Translations under genes and position numbers: made by a program
Shown: positions 9,410 through 17,274 of the stretch, in pieces
Position numbering within the stretch: the stretch's first letter is position 1
Layout of the letters: each line of letters starts with the position of its first letter
Notes under the pieces: generated by a model
The model's input: the letters and a program-made list of their open reading frames with translations, nothing else
The model's database searches: none
What the model was told of the DNA's origin: nothing
Assembly (NCBI GenBank): GCA_028709965.1
Contig: JAQUTA010000003.1
Location: forward strand, 1-64,000
From: Lutispora sp.
GTDB lineage: Bacteria; Bacillota; Clostridia; Lutisporales; Lutisporaceae
Length of the DNA: 64,000 nt
Reading direction: 5' to 3'

Positions 9410-10015
9410 ATGTTAAATAAGATATTGAAATTGAAAAATAAAACCATCGATATTTCCGATAATAGCCATTATGTTGAGTCTTCCGTACTAGTACCTATTA
9501 TAGAATCCAAGAATGGCTTATCTTTATTATACGAAATTCGATCTGAAAGCTTGAAAAAACAGCCTAATGAAATATGCTTCCCAGGAGGAAAAATTGAAAA
9601 AGGGGAATCTAAAAAAAATGCTGCAATAAGAGAAACAACAGAAGAGCTGCTGATTTCGTATGAAGACATACAATTTATTGGGGCTTCTGATATTCTTGTT
9701 ACACCATTTAATACAATAATATACCCATTCATAGGTGTTTTAAAAGACTATAAAGGAACATTTAATAATGAGGTAAAAAATGTATTTACTGTACCCCTAT
9801 CGTTTCTTATGTCTTATGAACCAACTTACTTTTACTTGGATGTAAATATGCAACCTGAGAACGATTTTCCTTATCATCTAATACAAAAAGGTGAAAATTA
9901 CAAATGGGGAAAGGGCAAATACCCTGTGTATTTCTATATATATGAAGATAAAGTAATATGGGGTATAACTGCTAGAATAACTTATGATTTTATTAAAGCT
10001 ATTAAAGAGTTATAA
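9410..10015 (+). CDS. Nudix hydrolase, CoA-pyrophosphatase-like
   Basis: 201-residue Nudix protein. The segment YEIRSESLKKQPNEICFPGG matches the UPF0035-type motif that marks CoA/acyl-CoA diphosphatases, and it runs straight into the Nudix box GKIEKGE...RETTEELLI. The metal-binding R-E-x-x-E-E core is intact, but the box glycine near its end is replaced by Leu. The track start at 9371 adds 13 hydrophobic residues; the ATG at 9410, with AAGGAT upstream, is preferred. It stands alone on the plus strand. CoA cleavage is a family-based guess. Confidence 0.8.
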   Translation: MLNKILKLKNKTIDISDNSHYVESSVLVPIIESKNGLSLLYEIRSESLKKQPNEICFPGGKIEKGESKKNAAIRETTEELLISYEDIQFIGASDILVTPFNTIIYPFIGVLKDYKGTFNNEVKNVFTVPLSFLMSYEPTYFYLDVNMQPENDFPYHLIQKGENYKWGKGKYPVYFYIYEDKVIWGITARITYDFIKAIKEL

Positions 10016-10140
10016 ATTATTCATTTGATTATTGCATCTGCTCTGCAACATTAAAGATGATTTGAATATTTATGCATTTTATTTTGTAATACTAAAGCGG
10101 CAGGGAAGTTAGATTCCATAGCTTATTTATTTCAATGCTT

Positions 10141-11082
10141 CTACTTCAAGCTTACTGCTGTTGCAATATAATCTTCCAAGCTGCTTAAGGCAGTATTACT
10201 ATATTTGCTTAAATAATTTGCTAAACTTTCAGATGACTTACCTTTTACGCTCCATCTATATGCAGCGATACTGAAGTTGATTTTATTATAGTAAATTTTA
10301 TAAACCTGCCCTATATTCACACCTTTAGTTTTCTTACCGATAAGTTCTACTTTATCATCCATATTTTTTTTTAAGGTTAGTGCAAGCATTTCTGTGTTGC
10401 ATGCACTTTCTTCGTCCAACAACAAAAATATTTTTTTAAATTCGTAGAAAAAGGCATTTGAATAGTAATAATGCTTAGCATTTGATGATCCTATTATGGC
10501 TATTTCCAAATTTGCAGGAAGCAAATCATCAGCAATCTCTATGGCTTCAGTATGAAAACCTAATTGATTACCTCTTAAATCTAGTATCAAGTATTCTATC
10601 TCCTCCATTTTTTCTATAGCTTTTGAAAACTTCTTTTCTGCGTTCTCTCCAAAGCTTGAAAGCTTTATGTATCCAGTATTTTTATCTATTATTTTGCTTT
10701 GTAATTCTAGTTTTTTATATAATGAGTATTTAATTTTTCCTTGCATCAAATCAGCATAACTGAAATTAGTATACTTGTCTCCAGATAATTGCTCTGAAAG
10801 TTTAATAAGTATATCAATTTTTTGTTTAGAGGTAAAAGGCGGTTTTAAAACACTATTCTTCATGTCAATATATTCTTCGTTCAAAAGTACTTCACTATAT
10901 AAATAATTTTTTTCAAAGTCCTTAATTATATTTTTTGCATCCGAATAAGTTAGCAAGCCAAAATAATTTAGCAACGAAAACTTATAAATCACAAAAAATA
11001 TTAAAACTGCAAATATAAACAACATTGGTCGTCTTTTTTTAAGAGCAATAATTTTATTTTCAATAATTGTTTTATTTCTCAA
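10141..11082 (-). CDS. S41 peptidase-like membrane protein lacking the catalytic dyad
   Basis: About 313 residues: one N-terminal transmembrane helix (near 15-35), a short cap region, and an S41 (C-terminal processing protease) fold (GYIKLSSFGENAEKKF, YLILDLRGNQLG, IEIADDLLP). No PDZ domain is visible between cap and protease. Against the usual NSASASE and TFGKG motifs it has ESACNTE and TKGVN, so the nucleophile Ser becomes Cys and the general-base Lys becomes Val. It is probably not a normal Ser-Lys protease. GGAAGG lies eight bases before a TTG at 11082, so that start is preferred to the GTG at 11091. Confidence 0.75.
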   Translation of the reverse strand: MRNKTIIENKIIALKKRRPMLFIFAVLIFFVIYKFSLLNYFGLLTYSDAKNIIKDFEKNYLYSEVLLNEEYIDMKNSVLKPPFTSKQKIDILIKLSEQLSGDKYTNFSYADLMQGKIKYSLYKKLELQSKIIDKNTGYIKLSSFGENAEKKFSKAIEKMEEIEYLILDLRGNQLGFHTEAIEIADDLLPANLEIAIIGSSNAKHYYYSNAFFYEFKKIFLLLDEESACNTEMLALTLKKNMDDKVELIGKKTKGVNIGQVYKIYYNKINFSIAAYRWSVKGKSSESLANYLSKYSNTALSSLEDYIATAVSLK

Positions 11083-11188
11083 CTGTTTCACCTTCCGCTG
11101 AAAAATATCTCCATATTAATTATTTGCTATTTACCATATATGCATTGTAACATTATGCAAACTTGTTTTAGCGGGAATTGTCACCGTT

Positions 11189-11836
11189 TTAAATTATTGC
11201 ACTGCCCTTAAGGTTCTCATTCTTCATGCTGCAGTTCTTATAATAGTCAATATAATCTAAGCCTGCTAAGCCCAATTGTATTGCTACTTCTTCAATTAAA
11301 TAGATGCACAGTATCTCTAGAATTTGTGCACTAAGGATTTGGTTTTCAATTTCTGTAATATAATATGAATTTTGCTTTTTTATATATAGTCCAATGTCAA
11401 ATTTCTTATTGTATGAAAGCCCAATCCTATAATATAGAAGAGGATCTAGTTCTACATTGCACAGCCAATCGGTAAAAAAGTTCATTAAAATTTTATGAAG
11501 CTCTTTGAAAAGTTCATTTTTTTTATCCATATCCAAACTCTTCAATTTATAGTTTTTAGTCATATTTTTTATAGGAGATATGAATAAAGCACATAAAATC
11601 ACAGGGTAAAAATCTTTTGCTTCTGTTAAAAGTCTCTTATATTCTTTTGAATCAATAATTCTCTTTTCATTAATACAACTCATAAGAGCCTCTATATTTT
11701 CAGACACATAATAACTTATAAATATACTTTTTAAGGTGCACAAAACTCCTCTTAAAATTATGCTGTGTATCTCAGATGAGCTCATTTCATCCGATGCAAT
11801 TTTTAAACTTCTTTTGCCTTTTTCTTTATTAGTCAC
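11189..11836 (-). CDS. Protein of unknown function (215 aa)
   Basis: I do not recognise this protein. It starts at a GTG with GGAGGTG six bases upstream, so it is very likely translated. It looks soluble and helical, rich in Lys, Glu, Ile and Leu, with a hydrophobic core helix (FYPVILCALFISPI) and a conserved-looking segment FFTDWLCNVELDPLLYYRIGLSY. There is no signal peptide. It lies about 100 bases upstream of the S41-like gene in the same direction, and the two may be co-transcribed. Both sit between plus-strand genes, which makes them a separate two-gene cassette. Confidence 0.6.
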   Translation of the reverse strand: MTNKEKGKRSLKIASDEMSSSEIHSIILRGVLCTLKSIFISYYVSENIEALMSCINEKRIIDSKEYKRLLTEAKDFYPVILCALFISPIKNMTKNYKLKSLDMDKKNELFKELHKILMNFFTDWLCNVELDPLLYYRIGLSYNKKFDIGLYIKKQNSYYITEIENQILSAQILEILCIYLIEEVAIQLGLAGLDYIDYYKNCSMKNENLKGSAII

Positions 11837-12025
11837 GCCGACACCTCCAAAAAGCCCTCACAATAATTATTTCCATCAATTGGTTTATTATGCAGCAATT
11901 TCACTTATTCTATAGTTCATATTTTTGTGTCATAATTTATATATAATGCTAATATATAAATTTTGAAACTTTTAACTCCAAAATTAGTCTAATTAGGCAA
12001 AGAAAGAATTTGGAAGGGGATTAAT

Positions 12026-14173
12026 ATGAAAAAAATTTTATCAGTAATACTGACTCTAACATTACTTTTCACCAACACATTAACTATTTTTGCTGATACT
12101 CCTCAAACTCAAGGAAAAGTAAATTTAGAAAAGGCAATCGAAATTGCAAAAGATAGTTTTGGCATTAATACGGATGGATATGACTTTAACTCAAGCTATT
12201 ACGAATCCGGAGAAGGAACAAAACAGCATCAGCTCAACTGGAATTCAAGAAAAAATGGTGACGGTATAAACATTACCGTGGATGCTGATACCGGTGATAT
12301 CCTATACATGAATCAATGGAAAAATGAATATTCAAATCCAACAAAACTAGCAAAGTATAAGAGGGAAGAAGCACTTAAAGTTGCTGAAGAATTGGTAAAA
12401 AAGCTTCAGCCTGCAAAAAGCAAAGAAATGTCATATTTAGATAACAGTTCCTCTGAAGCTAGATATATTTACGATGGTAATACCTACAACTTCTACTTCA
12501 TACGAAAAGTAAATGGCCTAGATTTTCAAGGCAACGGAGTAAACATAAGCATAAATAAGAATTCTCTGGAAATATACAGCTATAGCTTTAATTGGACCAA
12601 AGGTACTCTCCCTGATGCATCAAAGGCCATAGGAATGGAGAATGCTAAATTGGCTTTCAATAGCAAAAATGGAATAGAGCTAGCCTATATGATGAATTAT
12701 GACCAGAAAACTAAAAAGAATATAGCTAAATTGGTCTACGCAGTCAAGAATGGCAACAGACCAATAGATGCAATTACTGGCGAAGTCGTGAACTACGGGT
12801 ACTATAATCCTCTCTACGACATGGGTGGAGCCGGTAATGCAAAAATGGCACAAGAAGCTGCTATTTTGACTCCTGAAGAAGCAAAGGCAGTAGAAAGTAC
12901 TGATAAGCTCATGACAAAGGATAAAGCTCTAGAAATCGCAAAAAAATATGTAACAATAAAGGAAGGTCAGAAATTAGAGAACGCTTCTCTTTATACTGAT
13001 TATTACGGAGCTAATGCAAACTGGAACTTCTCTTGGAACTATAATAACCCGGAGAAAAATGAATACTCATATGTAAGCATAAGCATTGATGCCATATCAG
13101 GGGAAGTAAGAAGTTTGTCTAAATATAACAGTGTTACAGATAATGCATCTGTCAATGGAAATCCCAAATATAATATAGAAAAATCAAAAGAACTGGCTGA
13201 AAAATTCTTAAATATGATTGCTCCCGAGAAATTTTCTCAAACAGAATACCGATATGATATTTATCAAAACAATAGTGTTGAAAAACCTGCATACTATAAC
13301 TTTAACTTTATTAGAAAAGTAAACGGAATACCTTTCCCAGGAAATAGTTTGAATGTAAACGTCAACACCTACACTGGAGAAATAACAAGTTATTATAGCA
13401 ACTGGATGGATTTAAAATTCCCACCATCAGATAACCCACTATCCATAGATGAAGCCTATGAAGCTTTATATAAAAATGCAGAATTTAAATTGAAATATAT
13501 TAACCATTACGATTACACACTTAAGTATCCAAATAATTTGATCACAAAACTTGTTTACTCTTTTGATGACTTCTCAGGAATGCTTGATTCAAAAACAGGT
13601 GCATTATTAGATTATAATGGTGATGCTATTAAAGATAAAGAAGACAAGGCTTTTATTGATATTAAAGGCCATTGGGCAGAAAATGATATATTGATCTTGT
13701 TGGAAGCAGGAATTATTGAAGCCAATAGCGATGAATTCGTCCCTAATGAAACAATTAAGCAAAAAGATTTCATAAAGATCCTAATAAATTCTATTCAGCC
13801 TAATTACCAAATGATACCTTATGCAGCAAATCCTACTGGAGAAGAATATGACGAATACTATAAACAAGCTATAGCCAGAAAAATCATCACTGAAAAAGAC
13901 AAGAAAATGGAATCAGAAGTAAGCAGAATTGAAGTATCAAAAATGATAATAAATGCTATGACTCTTGGCTATCTTGCTAAACAATCAAATATTTTTTACC
14001 TGAATTACAAGGATGTAGACAAAATCTCCCAAGAAAATAAAGGATACGTTGCAATTGTAACAGGTCTAGGCATAATGTCTGGAAAAGATGGAAGCTTTGC
14101 ACCGGATGATAAGTTAACCAAAGGCGAGACAGCAGCAACTATAGTGAAGTTCCTCAAGGTTGACATGAATTAA
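12026..14173 (+). CDS. YcdB/YcdC-repeat protein with C-terminal SLH domains
   Basis: 715-residue secreted protein. The signal peptide (residues 1-24, ending near IFADT) is followed by two tandem YcdB/YcdC-type units built from PepSY-like segments. The repeat is visible as FIRKVNGLDFQGN near 155 and FIRKVNGIPFPGN near 425, about 270 residues apart. Three S-layer homology segments follow (IDIKGHWAENDILILLEAGII near 542, a divergent middle one, and GIMSGKDGSFAPDDKLTKGE near the end). SLH domains bind secondary cell wall polymers, so it should sit on the cell surface. GGAAGGGG precedes the start. The YcdB function is not known to me. Confidence 0.85.
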   Translation: MKKILSVILTLTLLFTNTLTIFADTPQTQGKVNLEKAIEIAKDSFGINTDGYDFNSSYYESGEGTKQHQLNWNSRKNGDGINITVDADTGDILYMNQWKNEYSNPTKLAKYKREEALKVAEELVKKLQPAKSKEMSYLDNSSSEARYIYDGNTYNFYFIRKVNGLDFQGNGVNISINKNSLEIYSYSFNWTKGTLPDASKAIGMENAKLAFNSKNGIELAYMMNYDQKTKKNIAKLVYAVKNGNRPIDAITGEVVNYGYYNPLYDMGGAGNAKMAQEAAILTPEEAKAVESTDKLMTKDKALEIAKKYVTIKEGQKLENASLYTDYYGANANWNFSWNYNNPEKNEYSYVSISIDAISGEVRSLSKYNSVTDNASVNGNPKYNIEKSKELAEKFLNMIAPEKFSQTEYRYDIYQNNSVEKPAYYNFNFIRKVNGIPFPGNSLNVNVNTYTGEITSYYSNWMDLKFPPSDNPLSIDEAYEALYKNAEFKLKYINHYDYTLKYPNNLITKLVYSFDDFSGMLDSKTGALLDYNGDAIKDKEDKAFIDIKGHWAENDILILLEAGIIEANSDEFVPNETIKQKDFIKILINSIQPNYQMIPYAANPTGEEYDEYYKQAIARKIITEKDKKMESEVSRIEVSKMIINAMTLGYLAKQSNIFYLNYKDVDKISQENKGYVAIVTGLGIMSGKDGSFAPDDKLTKGETAATIVKFLKVDMN

Positions 14174-14185
14174 GCGAGATATAAC

Positions 14186-14223
14186 AAGTGCCACAGATTA
14201 AAATCTGTGGCACTTAATTTTTA
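14186..14223. terminator. Strong terminator between the SLH protein gene and rnpB
   Basis: A 12-bp perfect stem (AAGTGCCACAGA / TCTGTGGCACTT) with a 6-base loop is followed on the plus strand by AATTTTTAA. It ends the SLH transcript and may also end rnpB, although the T-tract on the minus side is weak. Confidence 0.82.
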
Positions 14224-14563
14224 ATGAGTAAACCTATAAGCCGGGTTCTGTCGTAGACGGTCATCTATCTCGTTCTGCTGTTACCAGCAGACTTTAGCGA
14301 TCTTACCCGGAAGCGAGGCGGGCCGCCTCATAAGCTTCTCTATTTGATCTTGCTCCAGATGGGGTTTACATAGCCGATTAGTCGCCTAATCGCTGGTGAG
14401 CTCTTACCTCGCCTTTCCACCCTTACCCCTTGCGGGGCGGTATCTCTCTGTTGCACTTTCCTTGAAGTCGCCTTCACCGGGTATTACCCGGCACCCTGCC
14501 CTATGGAGCCCGGACTTTCCTCATGCACCTTCAAGGTGCACGCGACCATCCAGTTTACTCATT
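14223..14563 (-). ncRNA. rnpB: RNase P RNA (bacterial type A-like)
   Basis: Catalytic RNA of ribonuclease P, which matures tRNA 5' ends. The minus strand contains the conserved blocks GAGGAAAGTCCGGGCTCC near the 5' end and ACAGAACCCGGCTTA near the 3' end, which pair to form P4. The two ends form an 11-bp P1 helix (AATGAGTAAAC / GTTTACTCATT). The GGTAATACCCGGTGAAGG region and GGAAACAGCC-like core segments fit type A. The region is clearly more GC-rich than its neighbours. Exact 5' and 3' ends are taken from P1 and may differ by a few bases. Confidence 0.96.
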
Positions 14564-14574
14564 TTTTGTCCTTT

Positions 14575-14604
14575 GTAGGTTTTAATTATATAATTAAAAC
14601 CTAC
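14575..14604. repeat. 30-bp perfect palindrome overlapping the rnpB promoter
   Basis: Each arm is GTAGGTTTTAATTAT and the next 15 bases are its exact reverse complement. It covers the -10 and most of the spacer of the rnpB promoter and lies after the zinc-ribbon gene. It could be an operator or a hairpin ending the upstream transcript, but no T-run follows it on the minus strand. Confidence 0.75.
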
Positions 14605-14613
14605 TTATGTCAA
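14585..14613 (-). promoter_or_regulatory. Perfect consensus SigA promoter of rnpB
   Basis: On the minus strand TTGACA (14613-14608), a 17-base spacer and TATAAT (14590-14585) match the vegetative consensus at every position. Transcription should begin near 14577, just before the RNase P RNA. The -10 and spacer lie inside a 30-bp perfect palindrome. Confidence 0.88.
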
Positions 14614-14627
14614 AGGTAAATTTTTAT

Positions 14628-15335
14628 TTATTTCTTCTTAAAAACTAAAATCCTGCCGCAATTTTGACATTTCAATGAGTTGCCTAATTTAACAGCCTCA
14701 TAATCCATGGCAGGCAATTCCATGTTGCAACCGCTGCACTTTCTACTACTTATCTCTGCTATAGGATTAGTTAACCTTTCTTTCATTTTAACATACTCAG
14801 TGTACAAATCTTCGTCGATATTTAGCTTTATATCCTCAATTAGTTCTTTGATATTTTCTTTTTCATTAATAAGGAAGTTTAATTCTTCTTTTTTGTTTGC
14901 TTTAATAGTTTCATATTTCTTTTTGATAAATGCCATTTTTTTCTTAACACTCACAATTTGATTAGCCACTTCGTTTAAACTATTTCTTAGTACATCTATG
15001 TTATCCATTTCCAATTCTATGCTTTTCTGCACATCATCTATCTGTTTTTCCAATGTTTCAAGCTTTTTTACGCTGTTTATTTCCGGGGTGTATATTAAAT
15101 TTTCATAATTCGACTTACTTTCTTCCAATCTTCTACATTGAGATTTTTTTTGTAAAATTCCCCTTTCAATTTCAGCTTTTTTTTCAGATAGAACTGCATA
15201 TTCTTCCTTAAGCTTAGCATATTCATCTATCAGTCTATCTATTTGATCATCTTCGCTAATTGTGGTTATTTTTACAAGAAGTTTTTCATAGTTATTTTCT
15301 TGCTGTTGAAGCTCATGCAGAAATCGGATTTCCAT
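14628..15335 (-). CDS. Coiled-coil zinc-ribbon protein (zf-RING_7 / C4-type family)
   Basis: 235 residues. Residues 1-180 are a long charged coiled coil. The C-terminal zinc ribbon has two Cys pairs, CSGC and CQNC, about 24 residues apart (KCSGCNMELPAMDYEAV...LKCQNCGRIL). Such proteins lie next to nif3 and trmK in many Firmicutes and are thought to bind nucleic acid or act in RNA processing, without a firm function. It is the last gene of the trmK-nif3 cluster, immediately upstream of rnpB. Confidence 0.85.
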   Translation of the reverse strand: MEIRFLHELQQQENNYEKLLVKITTISEDDQIDRLIDEYAKLKEEYAVLSEKKAEIERGILQKKSQCRRLEESKSNYENLIYTPEINSVKKLETLEKQIDDVQKSIELEMDNIDVLRNSLNEVANQIVSVKKKMAFIKKKYETIKANKKEELNFLINEKENIKELIEDIKLNIDEDLYTEYVKMKERLTNPIAEISSRKCSGCNMELPAMDYEAVKLGNSLKCQNCGRILVFKKK

Positions 15336-15398
15336 ATAACATCATCCTTTCATAATGAATTTAAGTTATAAAAATAAGGAATAGCAAAAATACTATTC

Positions 15399-16238
15399 CT
15401 AAAGATTCACAATGGTATCAATATTTGATTTAGATTCCATGACCTCTACACTGTATCTTTTGCCTTTAAAATAGGTGATTAAATAATCCGAAACTGCTTT
15501 CATCATTATCTTTTCAGTGCCAAAATGTCCTGCATCAATAACATAAATCTCCTCTTCTAAGGCTTCTATCATTTGATGGTATTGTATATCGCCTGTTACC
15601 AGCACATCAGCTCCTGAAAACTTGGCTGTGCTTATAAATTTATTGCCTGCTCCATTTAATATTGCTATATTTTTTATGCTAGCATCTGGCGGTCCTGAAT
15701 ATCTTACATTATCTATATTCAAAGTTTTCTTTACAAAAGCTGCATAAGAAGCCAAGGTTACACTGTTTTCTAATCGGCCTATTCTTCCCAATCCCATAGC
15801 TTTACCTTTGTCTGACTCTTCTACTTTATATAGCTTTTCTTCTGAAATCGGTTTCATTACTTCAGTTTTTTCAAAACCCAATTGTTTTGCAAATATATCA
15901 TTTAATCCATCCTGTGCAATGTCAAAATTGGTATGACAAGAATAAACAGAAATATTGTTTTTTATTAACTTTATAATTTTTTTACCTAATACTGTATCCG
16001 AATTTATTTTTTTTAAAGGGTCAAATATAAGAGGATGATGGGTTATTATCATATCAACTTTGTTTTCAACCGCTTCTTCAACAACCCATAGTGGCAAGTC
16101 CAAGCAAACCAATATTTTATTTACAATACTGCTTCTATCACCTATAATGAGACCCACATTGTCCCAATCCTCAGCAAGCCTCTTTGATGCGATGCTTTCC
16201 ATAATGGTTGCTACTGTTCCACATTTAAGCTGAGCCAT
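15399..16238 (-). CDS. Nif3-like dinuclear metal-binding protein (YqfO/YbgI family)
   Basis: 279 residues. Metal-binding motifs are DMIITHHPLIF (two His), VYSCHTNFD, and DAGHFGTE near the C-terminus; a domain border lies after NDIFAKQLGFEK. Bacillus YqfO is about 370 residues with an inserted PII-like domain, whereas this protein is the short form without most of that insert. The family is an enzyme-like hexamer of unclear substrate, sometimes annotated as GTP cyclohydrolase I type 2. It overlaps the end of trmK by 28 bases, with AAGGTGATGTC upstream of the ATG, so the pair is translationally coupled. Confidence 0.9.
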   Translation of the reverse strand: MAQLKCGTVATIMESIASKRLAEDWDNVGLIIGDRSSIVNKILVCLDLPLWVVEEAVENKVDMIITHHPLIFDPLKKINSDTVLGKKIIKLIKNNISVYSCHTNFDIAQDGLNDIFAKQLGFEKTEVMKPISEEKLYKVEESDKGKAMGLGRIGRLENSVTLASYAAFVKKTLNIDNVRYSGPPDASIKNIAILNGAGNKFISTAKFSGADVLVTGDIQYHQMIEALEEEIYVIDAGHFGTEKIMMKAVSDYLITYFKGKRYSVEVMESKSNIDTIVNL

Positions 16239-16918
16239 GACATCACCTTCCTATAATCCTCTAACTCCTTATTGCACTCCTCAATTCTTTTCAAAATGTT
16301 TGGAGTATTATATGCCTTCAAATCCTCTAAAACTTTTGTATATTCATCAATCTTGCTGTTTATGTACTCATGCAAAACGGGTGTATTTTTATAATACATA
16401 CTTTCATTTATAATTTTTACATTTCTATCATAATAACTATTTTCTTTATAACATGCCCAAATTATTTCATAGAATTTATTATTTTCTTTAATAATCTCTC
16501 CATTAATTACTTGAAAGTCGTTTTCTACAAGCCATCTTATTAAAGTACGGCTGTCTCTCATGGGTTGAAGAATGATTCTTTTCGCACCTCGTGCAATATC
16601 TATGCTCTCGCTGAGCATGTCACGCATTGTAAGACCTCCCATGCCGGCCACCACAATTATATCAGCTTCCCCGTTATCTAGAACCTTCAGTCCATCTCCT
16701 ATTCTTACCTCAATATATCCTTCTAGTCCATTTAGTTTTATTCTGCTTTTTGATATTTCCGCCGGACCTTTATTGATGTCGGATGCAATAGCCTTTTGAG
16801 CTTGGCCACTTTTTATCAAATAGATAGGCAAATATGCATGATCCGATCCTATATCTGCTATTATATAGCATTCATCAATACTTTTTGCTATAGCCTCTAG
16901 TCTTGGAGTTAGATCCAC
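16211..16918 (-). CDS. trmK: tRNA (adenine(22)-N1)-methyltransferase
   Basis: 235 residues. A Rossmann SAM-binding motif is seen at YIIADIGSDHAYLPIYL, followed by KAIASDINKGPAEIS, IRIGDGL and IIVVAGMGG, all typical of the TrmK/YqfN family. The C-terminal part is a helical coiled-coil extension as in characterised members. TrmK makes m1A22 in tRNAs. The start is a GTG at 16918 with AAGGATGATG upstream. It lies upstream of nif3, as in Bacillus. Confidence 0.92.
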   Translation of the reverse strand: MDLTPRLEAIAKSIDECYIIADIGSDHAYLPIYLIKSGQAQKAIASDINKGPAEISKSRIKLNGLEGYIEVRIGDGLKVLDNGEADIIVVAGMGGLTMRDMLSESIDIARGAKRIILQPMRDSRTLIRWLVENDFQVINGEIIKENNKFYEIIWACYKENSYYDRNVKIINESMYYKNTPVLHEYINSKIDEYTKVLEDLKAYNTPNILKRIEECNKELEDYRKVMSWLSLNVEQ

Positions 16919-17019
16919 TTACATCATCCTTTGAATTTAGTAACTTATATTATTATTATACTATACTTATCCAATTTTAATAAGTATTTATAGCTTAAAA
17001 GTTTAAGCAAAAAAAACAA

Positions 17020-17043
17020 AAACCCGGTTAATCATCCAGGTTT
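17020..17043 (-). terminator. Terminator of the tRNA transcript
   Basis: The minus-strand RNA forms AAACCTGG/CCGGGTTT (one G-U pair) with an 8-base loop and then TTGTTTTTTTT. It sits right after tRNA-Met. Confidence 0.85.
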
Positions 17044-17049
17044 ATAATA

Positions 17050-17126
17050 TGGTGGGCCTTCAGGGACTCGAACCCCGGACCAACCGGTTATGAGCCGGTT
17101 GCTCTAACCAACTGAGCTAAAGGCCC
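17050..17126 (-). tRNA. tRNA-Met (anticodon CAT; tRNA-Ile2 is the alternative)
   Basis: A 77-base cloverleaf folds fully: acceptor GGGCCTT/AAGGCCC, D stem GCTC/GAGC, anticodon stem ACCGG/CCGGT with loop CTCATAA, T stem CGGGG/CCCTG with TTCGAGT. CCA is encoded. CAT is read as elongator Met here; a CAT tRNA with modified C34 could instead read Ile AUA. Initiator Met is unlikely because position 1-72 is a normal G-C pair. Confidence 0.9.
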
Positions 17127-17131
17127 CAGTA

Positions 17132-17207
17132 TGGCTCCTCAAGTTGGACTCGAACCAACGACCCTGCGGTTAACAGCCGCATGCTCTACCGACTGAGCTA
17201 TTGAGGA
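17132..17207 (-). tRNA. tRNA-Asn (anticodon GTT)
   Basis: A 76-base cloverleaf: acceptor TCCTCAA/TTGAGGA, D stem GCTC/GAGC, anticodon stem TGCGG/CCGCA with loop CTGTTAA, T stem GTTGG/CCAAC, discriminator G, encoded CCA. It is first in a two-tRNA transcript, with five bases between it and tRNA-Met. Confidence 0.96.
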
Positions 17208-17226
17208 AAGTAAACTGACAAATTAT

Positions 17227-17255
17227 ATTCTACTAACTTTATGCTAAATTGTCAA
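17227..17255 (-). promoter_or_regulatory. SigA promoter of the tRNA-Asn-Met transcript
   Basis: TTGACA, a 17-base spacer and TAGAAT on the minus strand. The predicted start near 17220 is about 13 bases before tRNA-Asn. It lies between rpoD's stop and the tRNA. Confidence 0.8.
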
Positions 17256-17274
17256 TAGTATATTGTGTAAATTT

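Noticed and set aside
14396-14578. 60-aa plus-strand ORF
   Set aside because: It lies inside RNase P RNA on the opposite strand and has no ribosome binding site or family likeness.
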